The notes: a model not told the origin generated them from the letters alone. A stretch of DNA of 64,000 bases from Acinetobacter pittii ANC 4050 (GCF_000399685.1 NZ_KB976987.1:749196-813195); one strand, 5' to 3'. Shown: positions 1 to 9,733, counted from the stretch's first letter. Numbers and translations: made by a program.

Positions 1-1
1 A

Positions 2-661
2 TTAGGTGTTGCTGCAATTGGTTTATTACTCAGCGGTTCGGTATTTTCAGCAGTTACAATTACAGCACCAGAGGAAATTGTAATCCTTGCGGTGAATGGT
101 CAGGAAGTCAACTCTGGATTATTTCGTTCATCTAAAAATAATTATAAAGTTGATGCAGGGGAAACGAGCTTAAGTGTGCGCTATCAAGAATACTTTGAGC
201 ATTTAAATGGTGAACATGACATTATTAAATCTGGAGTAGTTACGATTCAAACTCCAGCACTCCAAGATGGGCAAACTTATAAGCTTGCAATGGTAGATGC
301 ACCAAAACAATTTGAACAAGCTAAGAAATATGCGGAGCAGCCAACAGTGGCTTTGTATAGTGCAAATAATGAATTAATCGTAAAACAAACTGGTGCAAAC
401 AATGAGGCAAAACCTTGGTTTGCAACGGGTTTATTAGGTAAAGTTACTGACTTTACGACTAAATCATCAAAATCACAGCCTGAGGCAGTGTATGTATCTG
501 CTAAGCCTACTTCCGCTCAAGTTGTTGTGCCAACTGCAACGTCTATGCCAGTAATGGGTGTAGCGCAAACGAATGATCAACGTTTAGTTGAAACTTGGCA
601 GAAAGCTTCTAAAGCTGAGCGTCAAAAATTTATGGCGTGGTTAGCTGAACAATCGCATTAA
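2..661 (+). CDS. DUF2057 (YccT-like) family protein, 5' end outside window
   Basis: The reading frame is open from base 2, so the start lies before the window. The first visible residues (LGVAAIGLLLSGSVFSAVT) are the hydrophobic end of a signal peptide with a likely cleavage after FSA, so the product is probably periplasmic. The mature part begins with a strand-rich section (EEIVILAVNGQEV) typical of the DUF2057/YccT family. It ends in a short helical tail (RLVETWQKASKAERQKFMAWL) after a low-complexity linker. The biochemical function of the family is unknown. A bidirectional terminator follows. The internal ATG at 92 is not the real start, because it falls after the signal peptide. Confidence 0.7.
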   Translation, partial: LGVAAIGLLLSGSVFSAVTITAPEEIVILAVNGQEVNSGLFRSSKNNYKVDAGETSLSVRYQEYFEHLNGEHDIIKSGVVTIQTPALQDGQTYKLAMVDAPKQFEQAKKYAEQPTVALYSANNELIVKQTGANNEAKPWFATGLLGKVTDFTTKSSKSQPEAVYVSAKPTSAQVVVPTATSMPVMGVAQTNDQRLVETWQKASKAERQKFMAWLAEQSH

Positions 662-696
662 TTTAATATTAGTACCCATTACATTAGTTGAAATGA

Positions 697-722
697 AAAA
701 GGACCTCAGATGAGGTCCTTTT
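697..722. terminator. Bidirectional intrinsic terminator
   Basis: AAAAGGACCTCA and TGAGGTCCTTTT form a near-perfect hairpin flanked by A-run and T-run. It sits between the converging DUF2057 gene and the cyd operon and can serve both. Confidence 0.85.
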
Positions 723-726
723 GGAT

Positions 727-1023
727 TTAGGTTAGAAACCAGATGTAATAACCTAGAAGCATGAGAGGCCAAGCCACCCATGGGCTAAATAGCCATTTCC
801 ATAACCAGAAGTTGGGTACGAAACCCACTCCATAAATAAAGCCACCAGAAATACCAATCATCACCAGCATAAGCTGGCTATGATTGTAGTGTCCATTAGC
901 ATCTAGCATGAGTGAAGGATAAACCAACAAAATTGCAGCAAGAGGCAATGCCAACAGAAAAGAAAGGGCTATTGCAAATGCTTGAGCTTTTCGATGATTT
1001 GATGCTGTCATTGCTTTTGCCAT
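727..1023 (-). CDS. ybgE: Cyd operon protein YbgE
   Basis: This is a small integral membrane protein (98 aa) with three predicted membrane segments, rich in Leu, Trp and Gly. It is the last gene of the cytochrome bd operon, in the place where YbgE is found in Proteobacteria. Two start codons are adjacent, TTG then ATG. I choose the ATG at 1023 because the GAGG at 1032-1035 is then 8 bases away. The gene starts within a few bases of the cydX stop, so translation is probably coupled. YbgE is not essential for oxidase activity in E. coli and its role is unclear. Confidence 0.75.
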   Translation of the reverse strand: MAKAMTASNHRKAQAFAIALSFLLALPLAAILLVYPSLMLDANGHYNHSQLMLVMIGISGGFIYGVGFVPNFWLWKWLFSPWVAWPLMLLGYYIWFLT

Positions 1024-1026
1024 CAA

Positions 1027-1128
1027 TTATTCCTCATCTAAATTTTGATGGTGTTCGATATACAGCGCGCTGAGTACACCCGCAAAACATGCCATCAAAA
1101 TGCCTAGGATCCATGCGAAATACCACAT
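1027..1128 (-). CDS. cydX: Cytochrome bd oxidase small subunit CydX
   Basis: This 33-codon ORF begins MWYFAWILGILMACFAGV and ends in charged residues (HHQNLDEE). That matches the CydX family: a single membrane helix starting MWYFAW with an acidic tail. CydX binds CydA and stabilises the haems of the bd-I oxidase. A strong AAGGAG lies 6 to 8 bases before the ATG. The gene sits 10 bases after cydB and abuts ybgE. It is easily missed because it is so short. Start, ribosome site, sequence and context all agree. Confidence 0.93.
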   Translation of the reverse strand: MWYFAWILGILMACFAGVLSALYIEHHQNLDEE

Positions 1129-1138
1129 AGTTTTCTCC

Positions 1139-2284
1139 TTAATACAAGCTATGCGAGTTTGACTCGATATGTTTGTTAGTGATGACTCCCCACATTTTGT
1201 AATAAGACCAACTGGTATAGATCAAAATGAGAGGAACAAAAAGGCAGGCAGCGACAGTCATAACGCCTAAAGTCAGATGACTTGAGACAGCATCCCACAT
1301 CGTCAAACTGGAGTTAGGGTTGATACTAGAGGGAAGCAGAAATGGAAATAGAGCAAAGCCAGCAGTTAAAATTGCTCCTACAATCATTAAACTTGTGCCA
1401 GTAAAACCTAAACCTGCTTTTGCTTTTGAAGATGCAAAAATTGCAATAATTGCACCTAATATGGCAATAACTGGAGCAACTTTAGTCATTGGATAGGTGC
1501 TGTAATTGTTCATCCAACCCGGGTTACCATTGGTAATTACTTCTTTAGCTAAGGGGTTAAGCGCAGCATTTGGATCTATGGCAACAGCATAGCTATAACC
1601 GGGCACTTGTCCAAAATAGAGCCATGCTCCAATCACAAGGAAGCAAATTAAAAATACAATTGCCATAATTTGAGTGGCTTTGGCAGAGCGTTGTTTTAAA
1701 GCTTCATCTGTACGCAACATGAGCCATGCACCACCATGTGCACAAAGCATAGATAGACTCACAACTCCGCAAACTAAGGCAAATGGGTTGAGAAGCGCAA
1801 AAAAGCTACCTGAATATTCAGAGCGTAATGTGCTATCTAAACTAAAAGGAATGCCTAAGAACAAATTACCAAATGCCACACCAAATACAAGCGCTGGAAC
1901 GGCACCGCCAATGCAAAGCCCCCAATCCCAAGAATTACGCCACTTGGTATTGTCTAGTTTAGAACGATAATCGAAGCCGACTGGTCTTAGGAAGAGTGCG
2001 AATAAAACCAACAACAGTGCCCAGTACATACCAGAGAAGGCAACGGAATAGACCATTGGCCACGCAGCAAATAGTGCACCACCTGCGGTGATAAACCAGA
2101 CCTGATTACCATCCCAATGCGGGGCAATGGTATTGATTGCAGCACGGCGCTCGCTATCAGTTTTTCCAACGAAAGGCATAAGAGCCATAGAACCCATATC
2201 GAAGCCATCAGTTAGAGCAAAGCCGATCAGTAGTACGCCAACTAATACCCACCAAATGATTTTTAATAATTCATATTCAATCAT
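1139..2284 (-). CDS. cydB: Cytochrome bd ubiquinol oxidase subunit II
   Basis: The product (381 aa, the usual CydB length) is a multi-helix inner membrane protein. The N-terminal region contains the [11 protein letters not shown] segment and then [21 protein letters not shown], both family hallmarks. CydB is the structural partner of CydA in the oxygen-reducing, quinol-oxidising bd oxidase used at low oxygen or under respiratory stress. Its ATG overlaps the cydA stop (ATGA), so the two are translationally coupled. No oddities are seen. Confidence 0.97.
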   Translation of the reverse strand: MIEYELLKIIWWVLVGVLLIGFALTDGFDMGSMALMPFVGKTDSERRAAINTIAPHWDGNQVWFITAGGALFAAWPMVYSVAFSGMYWALLLVLFALFLRPVGFDYRSKLDNTKWRNSWDWGLCIGGAVPALVFGVAFGNLFLGIPFSLDSTLRSEYSGSFFALLNPFALVCGVVSLSMLCAHGGAWLMLRTDEALKQRSAKATQIMAIVFLICFLVIGAWLYFGQVPGYSYAVAIDPNAALNPLAKEVITNGNPGWMNNYSTYPMTKVAPVIAILGAIIAIFASSKAKAGLGFTGTSLMIVGAILTAGFALFPFLLPSSINPNSSLTMWDAVSSHLTLGVMTVAACLFVPLILIYTSWSYYKMWGVITNKHIESNSHSLY

Positions 2285-3867
2285 GATAAGGCCTCCCCAT
2301 TAACAGCTGCTTTCGATTCTTGCTTTTCAAAATGATATTTGCCAGTGTGCAGGGAACTTGGCCCTAAACGAGCAAATTTGATCATTAAATACATTTCAAT
2401 AATTAAAAGAGCGGTATAGAACGCTGCTAAAGCAAGGATTGAACCCCATACATCTCCAGTACTTAAACTAGAAGTAGAGAGATGAGTTGGTAAAATCTCA
2501 CCAATGGACCATGGTTGACGGCCACCTTCAGCTACATACCAACCAGTTTGTGCAGCAATCCAAGGAAGCGGCAGCGCAAACAATGCGTATTTAAGTAACC
2601 AAGGTTTGTTTTCAGCATTTCTTTTGGCTACCGCCCAAGTTGCTAAAATGAAAAGTAATAGCATTAAAAAGCCAGAGGCAACCATTGCGCGGAAAGAGAA
2701 AAATAGTGCTGTAACATTTGGAACTGTATCTTTTACAGCGGCTTTAATATTTTGCTCACTTGCATCAACTACATTGGGTGCATATTTCTTAAGAAGTAGG
2801 CCATAACCTAAATCTTTTTGATTTTTTTCAAAAGAAGCCAATAACTCTGGTGAGCGATCACCTGCACGCAACTTTTCAAGGTCGGCATAGGCAAGCATAC
2901 CGTTGCGAATACGAACTTCATGTTGTTGCATGAGATCTTTAAGGCCAGTAACTTCTTTAGTTGTTGAACGAGTTGCAATTAAACCTAACGCATATGGAAT
3001 TTTAACTGCGTAATCTGTCCGCATTTCTTCATGGTTTGGGACACCAAATAAAGTAAATGGAGCAGGAGCAGGGTGAGTATCCCATTCGGCTTCAATCGCA
3101 GCGAGTTTAGTTTTTTGAACATCTCCTAACTCGTAGCCAGATTCATCGCCTAACAAAATTACTGAAAGTGTAGATGCAAGACCGAAAATTGCAGCAATTG
3201 CAAATGAACGACGCGCGAATGGTAGATCGCGTTTCTTAAGTAAGTAATAACTTGAGATAGCCAGTACAAAAATTGCACCAGTTACATAACCCGCAGATAC
3301 AGTGTGGACAAATTTCACTTGAGCTACTGGGTTAAAGATAAGCGCGCCGAAATCAACTAATTCCATACGCATCGTTTCAAAGTTAAATGCAGCACCTACC
3401 GGGTTTTGCATCCATCCATTAGCCACTAAAATCCAAAGCGCTGACATATTAGAACCTAGAGCGACTAACCATGTTACGCCTAGATGCTGAACCTTACTTA
3501 AACGATCCCATCCAAAAAAGAATAACCCAATAAATGTAGACTCAAGGAAGAATGCCATAAGGCCTTCAATTGCTAATGGTGCACCAAAAATATCACCTAC
3601 ATAATGTGAGTAATAAGCCCAGTTTGTTCCAAACTGAAACTCCATTGTTAAACCAGTGGTTACCCCTAAAGCAAAGTTAATACCAAATAATTTTCCCCAA
3701 AATTTAGTCATATCCTTGTAAATTTCTTTACCCGAAATGACATAGGTGGTTTCCATAATGGCAAGGATAAATGCCAAACCTAAAGTTAAAGGGACGAAAA
3801 GAAAGTGATACATTGCGGTCATCGCAAATTGAAACCGCGAAAGATCAACCACGCTTTCAGAAATCAT
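2281..3867 (-). CDS. cydA: Cytochrome bd ubiquinol oxidase subunit I
   Basis: This catalytic subunit (528 aa) carries haems b558, b595 and d. The early [11 protein letters not shown] segment supplies a haem-ligand His near residue 21, and [11 protein letters not shown] supplies a second. The quinol-binding Q loop is followed by [12 protein letters not shown]; the family usually has AEVGRQPW here. I choose the ATG at 3867 rather than the TTG three bases upstream, because AAGGAG is then spaced 8 bases. The start overlaps the cydP stop (TGATG). The gene lies between cydP and cydB in a five-gene operon. Confidence 0.96.
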   Translation of the reverse strand: MISESVVDLSRFQFAMTAMYHFLFVPLTLGLAFILAIMETTYVISGKEIYKDMTKFWGKLFGINFALGVTTGLTMEFQFGTNWAYYSHYVGDIFGAPLAIEGLMAFFLESTFIGLFFFGWDRLSKVQHLGVTWLVALGSNMSALWILVANGWMQNPVGAAFNFETMRMELVDFGALIFNPVAQVKFVHTVSAGYVTGAIFVLAISSYYLLKKRDLPFARRSFAIAAIFGLASTLSVILLGDESGYELGDVQKTKLAAIEAEWDTHPAPAPFTLFGVPNHEEMRTDYAVKIPYALGLIATRSTTKEVTGLKDLMQQHEVRIRNGMLAYADLEKLRAGDRSPELLASFEKNQKDLGYGLLLKKYAPNVVDASEQNIKAAVKDTVPNVTALFFSFRAMVASGFLMLLLFILATWAVAKRNAENKPWLLKYALFALPLPWIAAQTGWYVAEGGRQPWSIGEILPTHLSTSSLSTGDVWGSILALAAFYTALLIIEMYLMIKFARLGPSSLHTGKYHFEKQESKAAVNGEALS

Positions 3868-4061
3868 CAACGTGTCTCCTTAATGTGGGAAATGTTATCG
3901 CCAGCAATATGCTCGGCGACCTGATTGTCAAAATTTTTGGGGATGGTGGGAGCATCAAACCAAATATGTTTAATCGTTAAAAGAAGCACTATTTTTATTA
4001 TTAGAATAATAGTGATTTCTTTAATTAAACGGCTGTTAAGTTTTTTAAAATTAAGGCTCAT
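3867..4061 (-). CDS. cydP: Cytochrome oxidase putative small subunit CydP
   Basis: This 64-aa protein has a basic N terminus, one hydrophobic helix ([19 protein letters not shown]) and then [10 protein letters not shown]. The helix ending in a KxxWF-like boundary followed by DAP is the pattern of the CydP small-subunit family, found upstream of cydA in several Proteobacteria. A GAGG lies 8 bases before the ATG. The stop overlaps the cydA start by one base. The protein is thought to associate with the bd oxidase, but direct functional data are sparse. It is the first gene of the operon, so its upstream region should hold the promoter. Confidence 0.78.
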   Translation of the reverse strand: MSLNFKKLNSRLIKEITIILIIKIVLLLTIKHIWFDAPTIPKNFDNQVAEHIAGDNISHIKETR

Positions 4062-4197
4062 AAATTAAACCTCATTTGATATTAATTTTATTATTAAACA
4101 AAATATAATAAAAATAAACATTAAATATATTTTAAATAAATATTTAAATAATTAAATTAAATAAAACAATGGCTTAATATTTGAAAATAAATACTTT

Positions 4198-4345
4198 ACT
4201 AAAATAGTTTGAATTAATTATTAATTCCTACTAAAACACTTATAAATAAATTTTTTAAGTTGATTAAAATAGTTTGTTTTAAATTAATACCAACTAAAAT
4301 GGTCTTGTATAATATTTGTAAATTTTATTTCAAACTAAATTAGTC
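4198..4345. promoter_or_regulatory. Five phased operator-like repeats, consensus ACTAAAATAGTY
   Basis: The copies are ACTAAAATAGTT (4198), ACTAAAACACTT (4230), ATTAAAATAGTT (4263), ACTAAAATGGTC (4293) and ACTAAATTAGTC (4334). The last is a perfect ACTAA-A-TTAGT palindrome. Start-to-start distances are 32, 33, 30 and 41 bases, close to whole numbers of helical turns. The core resembles the GACTAAWTTAGTC type of half-palindrome bound by Rrf2-family regulators such as IscR. That assignment is inference. Confidence 0.5.
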
Positions 4346-4384
4346 AGGATAGTAAATAATTAATTAAAAAGGAAAATAATAAAA

Positions 4385-4406
4385 TGCAGGCGTAATAAAC
4401 CCTGCA
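4385..4406 (-). terminator. Probable intrinsic terminator of the YqiJ-like gene
   Basis: TGCAGG and CCTGCA flank a 10-base loop. On the minus strand the stem is followed by a T-rich tail (TTTTATTATTTT). It lies just past the stop at 4441. Confidence 0.5.
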
Positions 4407-4440
4407 AAAAATAATAAGGAAATAGAAAGTTGATTAGGGA

Positions 4441-5049
4441 TTAATCGGGTGCAAAAAGATCGTTTGATACAGAAATTTTCTTAGCCACATAATGACTTTT
4501 ATGGACTCTAACAAGAATCACCTGAGAGTATAGTTCGAGTTCGCCATACTCTGGTTCGACTTGAACGTAATGGAGCTGTCCAAATTCATCACGGACACGG
4601 GCTTGGGCAGAGAATCCAGGTCTGGCATTGCCGCTGGAAATCGTCGCTAATCGCCCTAAAAGATTATAGTTGGTATGGGTGAGCTTTGGTTTAATCACTT
4701 GGTCCAGACAGTGAATCATGAACACGGTAAAAAAGATGGCGATGACAAGCGCTGGGACGATTAAATAAAATGGTGTAATAAAATAATGCTGTATAGCAAA
4801 GAAAGAAAGCTGTAAAAAATAACCAGCAAAACTAAAATTGATGAGTAGAAAAACGAAAATTAAAGCTTTAGAAAATTTAACGTTAAGTAGTGGTGAGTTA
4901 GAAAGCCAAACAGGCGCAATTTTTTTGAGTAATTGACTTGGACGAAGTCCAATATACATACCAATGGTTTCTACCACGCTGAGTAATATCAAAGCCACTA
5001 CACTTAGGTGAAATGGCATAAGATAATAATTGAAAAAGAAATCAGCCAT
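4441..5049 (-). CDS. YqiJ-like inner membrane protein with C-terminal OB fold
   Basis: The 202-aa protein has about three hydrophobic segments in residues 10-120. A soluble C-terminal domain (about 125-200) follows, starting LLGRLATISSGNARPGFSAQ, with strands ending in ILVRVHKSHYVAKKI. This plan, membrane part plus small beta-barrel, fits the DUF1449/YqiJ family, often linked with flotillin-like proteins. No flotillin gene is next to it here. The upstream neighbour is a Rieske protein on the same strand, 25 bases away. Function is not established. The family call is from general resemblance, so confidence is moderate. Confidence 0.5.
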   Translation of the reverse strand: MADFFFNYYLMPFHLSVVALILLSVVETIGMYIGLRPSQLLKKIAPVWLSNSPLLNVKFSKALIFVFLLINFSFAGYFLQLSFFAIQHYFITPFYLIVPALVIAIFFTVFMIHCLDQVIKPKLTHTNYNLLGRLATISSGNARPGFSAQARVRDEFGQLHYVQVEPEYGELELYSQVILVRVHKSHYVAKKISVSNDLFAPD

Positions 5050-5074
5050 GGCAGAAACTCTAATGTTGATCGCT

Positions 5075-5383
5075 TCAGTCTACGATGTAGATACCGCCAT
5101 CTGAATGTACTTTAATCTCAACTTTATTTAAAAAATCACCTAAACATGGACCTGAGATACATTCACCTGTTTCCACAGTAAATAAAGCACCATGGGTAGA
5201 ACATTGGATGTATTCTTGGTCTTGATCAAGAAATTGATTTTCTAAATATTCAAGCTCTGTTTGCAAGTGAGGGCATAAGTTTTGATAAGCATAGAATGCG
5301 CCGTCACGTTGCGTAATGAAAATAGTCGTTCCTTGTAGAGTGTCAAAAGCTCTAGCTTCACGCTCAGGAACTTCTTCCGTCAT
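5075..5383 (-). CDS. Rieske [2Fe-2S] ferredoxin-like protein
   Basis: This small single-domain Rieske protein (102 aa) has both cluster-binding boxes: CPHLQ (Cys-x-His) and, after a spacer, CSTHGA (Cys-x-x-His), then the proline/glycine loop (SGPCLGDFL). Such stand-alone proteins are electron carriers for oxygenases or have unknown partners. I use the ATG at 5383 because AAAGGA precedes it by 5 bases. The longer frame from 5446 would run back into the kinase gene upstream. With this start the two genes are 16 bases apart and probably co-transcribed. No oxygenase gene is nearby. Confidence 0.8.
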   Translation of the reverse strand: MTEEVPEREARAFDTLQGTTIFITQRDGAFYAYQNLCPHLQTELEYLENQFLDQDQEYIQCSTHGALFTVETGECISGPCLGDFLNKVEIKVHSDGGIYIVD

Positions 5384-5399
5384 ACAGATCCTTTCCATT

Positions 5400-6404
5400 T
5401 CAAGCACATTCCTTCTGAAAATTTTCAAGAAGTTTAGCATAATCATTAATCGCTAAACGTGGACCAAATTGAGAAACAACTTCACTCGAAATTAACACGG
5501 CTAACTGTGCAGCAGCATTCAAATCTTGATGATGATTTAGGGCATAAAGGAATGCGCCTGCAAATGCATCGCCAGCACCATTGGTATCAACTGCTTCTAC
5601 GTGGCGACCTGCAACATGGAAATGTTGCGTAGGGCTAGAAACTAAAGCACCTTTAGCACTTTGTGTAATCACTACTGTATGATTTTTAAAACGTAATTGA
5701 GCAAGAGCATCTTCTACAGAAGTAGTATTTGTATACATTAAGGCTTCTTGTTCATTACAAAACAGTAAATCTACACCATCATCCATGAGTTCTTCTAAGC
5801 CCTCGCGAGCGTATTGAACCATTGCAGGATCTGAAAGAGATAAAGCAATTTTAACACCATTTGCTTTTGCAATTTCTCTCGCTTGTTTTACAGCTTTACG
5901 CGCTGTTTCACTTGTAGAGAGATAACCTTCAATATAAAGCCATTTTGATGTTTTTAATGGTTCAAAGTCGATTTGATCTTGAGAGAGTTCAGCAGTGATA
6001 CCTAAATAGGTGTGCATGGTACGTTCAGAGTCAGGACTAATGAGTACCATGCAAGTACCTGTCACGCCTTCACTGATCGATTTTGGAGTAGTCTGGATCC
6101 CAGCTTCATTTAGACCTTGTAGATAAATTGAACCTAAATCATCATTACCAACACGGCAACCATAAAAAGCGCTTCCGCCTAATGCACTAAAGGCCACAGT
6201 TGTGTTTGCCGCTGAGCCGCCACTCGCTTGACCTTTGTAGTCTTGATGCTGTTTCAACTCTGCATAAAGAGCAGATTGAGTGTCACCATCGGACAACTGC
6301 ATTGTGCCTTTTTGCAAGCCTTGCTGATTAAGAAAATCATCAGACACTTTAAATTCTTGGTCGATTAATGCATTACCAATTGCAAAAAGATCTACAGTTG
6401 CCAT
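5400..6404 (-). CDS. PfkB-family carbohydrate/adenosine kinase
   Basis: The 334-aa protein is a ribokinase-type kinase. It shows the N-terminal GNALIDQEF segment, the GGSAANT substrate loop near residue 65, and the C-terminal DTNGAGDAFAGAFLYAL signature holding the catalytic Asp and anion hole. The substrate is not readable from the sequence. Acinetobacter homologues are usually labelled adenosine kinase or sugar kinase. I choose the ATG at 6404 over the GTG at 6416, since MATVDLFAIGNA is the natural family start. It is the first gene of a leftward trio with the Rieske and YqiJ-like genes. Confidence 0.8.
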   Translation of the reverse strand: MATVDLFAIGNALIDQEFKVSDDFLNQQGLQKGTMQLSDGDTQSALYAELKQHQDYKGQASGGSAANTTVAFSALGGSAFYGCRVGNDDLGSIYLQGLNEAGIQTTPKSISEGVTGTCMVLISPDSERTMHTYLGITAELSQDQIDFEPLKTSKWLYIEGYLSTSETARKAVKQAREIAKANGVKIALSLSDPAMVQYAREGLEELMDDGVDLLFCNEQEALMYTNTTSVEDALAQLRFKNHTVVITQSAKGALVSSPTQHFHVAGRHVEAVDTNGAGDAFAGAFLYALNHHQDLNAAAQLAVLISSEVVSQFGPRLAINDYAKLLENFQKECA

Positions 6405-6773
6405 ATGTGTTGTCACAAATAAAAAAATCAGGTAGGTAAGTTTACACCATTGCTTGGATTTGCTGTAGTTTGTTGAATAAAATTCAGTTAAATCAAAAAT
6501 TAGTGGAAAGATATTGTTGTTAGAAGATTCTTTATATTAGAGAAATAAAATTAATAAGCTTTTTTATTCAATATCTATCTCATTCATAGAATTAAAAGCT
6601 TTTGTTCTGTTAGGATAAAACATCGATAGCTATGTGCTTGATATCAAAGCCGTGCTAACGAAAACTAATACTCAACAAAAACATAGTATTTTACTTGGCT
6701 TTTGTTCGCCAATCTCAAGCTGACTCAGGCTATAATGAGATTTATTGACTTATCCGATATGTTAGGAGATCAC
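6405..6773. other. Intergenic region between divergent genes
   Basis: These 369 AT-rich bases separate the leftward kinase gene and the rightward PreP-like gene. The only element I can support is a TATAAT at 6731-6736, about 38 bases before the ATG at 6774, as a likely -10 box with a poor -35. I see nothing else convincing. Confidence 0.4.
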
Positions 6774-9713
6774 ATGACTGTAGATGTCACTGAAACCATT
6801 TCTCAAACTGTTCACCCTGCGTTTCAGTTGCTACGTCAGCACCATGTTGAAGCATTAGATATTTTAGTGTCTGAATATAAGCATAAAGTCACAGGTGCGG
6901 TGCATTATCACTTGGCAACTGATTATGATGAAAATGTATTTCTTGTTGCTTTTAGAACACAACCTATGGACTCTAAAGGTACGGCACATATTTTAGAACA
7001 TACGGCTTTGTGTGGATCTGAAAAGTTTCCGGTACGTGATCCATTCTTTTTAATGATTCGTCGTTCTTTAAATACATTCATGAACGCATTTACAGCGGCA
7101 GATTGGACTGCATATCCATTTGCTACTCAAAACAAAAAAGATTTCCAAAATTTACTTTCTGTTTATCTTGATGCGGCATTTGCTGCAAACTTGAATCCAC
7201 TTGATTTTGCTCAAGAAGGTATTCGTATTGAACTTGAAAATGGACAACCTGTTTATAAAGGTGTTGTTTTTAATGAAATGAAAGGTGCGATGAGTGCGCC
7301 GTCTGACCAACTTTATCATCAGTTGGCTCATCATTTATTCCCTGAAACAACCTATCATTACAACTCAGGTGGTGATCCTAAAGATATTCCTGACCTAACT
7401 TATGAACAGTTAGTCGATTTTTATAAAGTACATTACCACCCAAGTAATGCTGTGTTTATGACCTTTGGTAATCAAACGGCATATGAGCTGCAAGAGCAAT
7501 TTGAAAAACTAGCTCTACATAAGTTTTCTGCGGGTACAACTTTATATTCTAAGCCTGAAAAACGTTTAGCAGCGCCAATTGAAGTAATAGAGAACTATGG
7601 TGTTGATAGCGATGATTTAAAAGATAAGACTTATCATGTTTTATCTTGGTTATTACCCGAAGCAAATGACATTAAATTGCGTTTAGGAATGCGTTTAGTA
7701 GAAGGGATTTTATTAGAAAATTCAGCTTCACCTCTACGTCATTACTTAGAAACTTGTGGTTACGCTCAATCAACAGGTCCATTAATGGGCGTAGACGATA
7801 GTAATTTTGAAATGACTTTCTACTGTGGCGTTCAAGGCTCAAATCCTGAACATGCACAAAGCTTTAGAGAGGGCGTTTTAAATATTCTACGTGATGTTGC
7901 TGCAAAACCAATTGACAGTAATTTAGTCGATGCAATTTTGCATCAGATTGAGTTGCATCAACGTGAAATTAATGGTGATGGTACACCATATGGTTTAAGT
8001 CTAATTTTAAATGGTTTAAGTGGTGCGATTCACCATAGTGATCCAATCCAAATTTGGGATGTCGACAGCGCAATTGCACAGGTTAAAGAAGAGTTGAAGG
8101 ACCCAATGTGGTTATCAAATCTGATTCAAACGCACTTACTTGACAATCCTCATCGTGTACAGATGACTTTAGTTCCAGACCCAACCAAGTCTGTAAAAGA
8201 GCAAGAAGCGGAAAAAGCACGCTTGGCAGCTATTGGTGAAAAACTAACAGACGCTGATAAGGCTGAAATTATTGCTAAGACCAAGGCTCTAGAAGAACGT
8301 CAGGATACGCCTGATAACCTTGAGTTATTACCGAAAGTAGGTTTGGAAGACGTACCGGCTGACTTGCATATTGTGCAGGGCCAGTTACGCGAAATTATTT
8401 GTAATCGTATGGATACACCGCTGAACTTATACCATGCGGGTACGAACGGTATTTATTATCAACAAGTACTTATTCAGATTCCTGAAGATATTGTGAAGTC
8501 ACCTTACTTCAATTTGCTTTCTATTTTAATGGGTGAAGTAGGTGCAGGTGAGTATGACTATCTTGAACTGCAAAACTTACAAACAGCTGTAAGTGGTGGT
8601 TTAGGAATGGGTGCTTCATTACGTAGTAAAGTTGATGATAAAGATAAAATTAGTGCTTGGTTAACGTTAACGACCAAATCTTTGACTCAGAAATTTGATG
8701 CAATTCATTTATTAAAATTAGCATTTGAACAGCTTCGATTTGATGAAAAAGAACGAATTATTGAGTTATTACAACAACGTAAGACACGTTGGCAATCTCG
8801 TTTATCTGGAGCGGGCCATAGTTATGCAATGCAAATCGCATCGCGCAATATGAGTGCTTTGGCTCAACGTGACTATCAAAATACTGGTTTAGGCGCTTTG
8901 AACTGGTTAGGCGAACTTGTCGCTAAGATTACTCAAGATGATGCCGCTTATGACGAATTAATTGCGGAATTAAAACGTATTCATAGTAAGTTGTTGCAAG
9001 CCCCTAAACAGTTCTTACTTGTCTGTGAAGAACATCAATCTGAACGTTTGGTTGAAGAAATCCAGAATGTTTGGGATAAATTGAACGTTGATACAGCTAC
9101 AGCTGAGTTAACTCAAGTAGAACAAGCTAATGATAATAATCATGAAGCATGGTTAATTCAGGCAAACGTTCAATTCTGTGCGTCTGCATATCAAGCCGTA
9201 GAAGTGTCGCATCCGGATGCAGCTCCATTAATGGTCTTGGCAGCTTATTTACGTAACGGATTCTTGCACAGTGCTATTCGTGAAAAAGGTGGTGCTTATG
9301 GTGGCGGCGCTAGTTATGATGGAAATGCGTGTTCATTCCGTTTCTTTAGCTACCGTGACCCACGTTTAGCAGAGACTTTTAAAGACTTTGAAGCAAGCGT
9401 GCAATGGTTATTAAATACAGAGCAACAACCTCATCAGCTTGAAGAAGCGATTCTTGGTTTAGTGGCAAGTATGGATAAACCAGGTTCTCCGGCAGGTGAA
9501 GCGATTACGGCATGTTATGCATTGTTGCATGCAAGAACACCAGCTTTCCGCCGTACTTTGCGTGAAAGATTGTTGCATGTGACATTAGACGATTTACAAC
9601 GCGTTGCTCGTCAATATTTAGTTGAGCAAACTCCTGTAAAAGCTGTAGTTGCACCATTTGCAAAACGCGATGAATTGCAACAATTAGGTTTTACCATTCA
9701 ACAAGTGAATTAA
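6774..9713 (+). CDS. M16C zinc peptidase, PreP/insulinase-like
   Basis: This large protein (979 aa) carries the inverted zinc motif HILEH at residues 72-76 (Hxx-Glu-His) and the downstream family segment YKGVVFNEMKGAMS with the third-ligand Glu. The size, with two M16 halves joined by a helical hinge (EQEAEKARLAAIGEKL near 490), fits the presequence-protease/Cym1 type that degrades short unfolded peptides. The C-terminal half has the GGAYGGGASYDG substrate-binding loop. The start at 6774 is set by AGGAG 5 bases upstream; earlier ATGs lack a ribosome site. It may be co-transcribed with the phospholipase gene 20 bases downstream. Confidence 0.88.
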   Translation: MTVDVTETISQTVHPAFQLLRQHHVEALDILVSEYKHKVTGAVHYHLATDYDENVFLVAFRTQPMDSKGTAHILEHTALCGSEKFPVRDPFFLMIRRSLNTFMNAFTAADWTAYPFATQNKKDFQNLLSVYLDAAFAANLNPLDFAQEGIRIELENGQPVYKGVVFNEMKGAMSAPSDQLYHQLAHHLFPETTYHYNSGGDPKDIPDLTYEQLVDFYKVHYHPSNAVFMTFGNQTAYELQEQFEKLALHKFSAGTTLYSKPEKRLAAPIEVIENYGVDSDDLKDKTYHVLSWLLPEANDIKLRLGMRLVEGILLENSASPLRHYLETCGYAQSTGPLMGVDDSNFEMTFYCGVQGSNPEHAQSFREGVLNILRDVAAKPIDSNLVDAILHQIELHQREINGDGTPYGLSLILNGLSGAIHHSDPIQIWDVDSAIAQVKEELKDPMWLSNLIQTHLLDNPHRVQMTLVPDPTKSVKEQEAEKARLAAIGEKLTDADKAEIIAKTKALEERQDTPDNLELLPKVGLEDVPADLHIVQGQLREIICNRMDTPLNLYHAGTNGIYYQQVLIQIPEDIVKSPYFNLLSILMGEVGAGEYDYLELQNLQTAVSGGLGMGASLRSKVDDKDKISAWLTLTTKSLTQKFDAIHLLKLAFEQLRFDEKERIIELLQQRKTRWQSRLSGAGHSYAMQIASRNMSALAQRDYQNTGLGALNWLGELVAKITQDDAAYDELIAELKRIHSKLLQAPKQFLLVCEEHQSERLVEEIQNVWDKLNVDTATAELTQVEQANDNNHEAWLIQANVQFCASAYQAVEVSHPDAAPLMVLAAYLRNGFLHSAIREKGGAYGGGASYDGNACSFRFFSYRDPRLAETFKDFEASVQWLLNTEQQPHQLEEAILGLVASMDKPGSPAGEAITACYALLHARTPAFRRTLRERLLHVTLDDLQRVARQYLVEQTPVKAVVAPFAKRDELQQLGFTIQQVN

Positions 9714-9733
9714 AATAAAAATTGGAGATGAAC

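Larger units (their letters stand above)
4062..4440. other. AT-rich regulatory region upstream of the cyd operon
   Basis: There is no ORF worth calling in these 379 bases. The left half is extremely AT-rich. The stretch 4198-4345 holds five related 12-base motifs, annotated separately. At 4385-4406 a hairpin probably ends the leftward gene that stops at 4441. I could not pick a convincing sigma70 promoter for cydP on the minus strand. Confidence 0.6.

Noticed and set aside
1674..1970. 98-codon rightward frame opposite cydB
   Set aside because: It lies wholly inside cydB, has no ribosome site or recognisable sequence, and is an antisense shadow.
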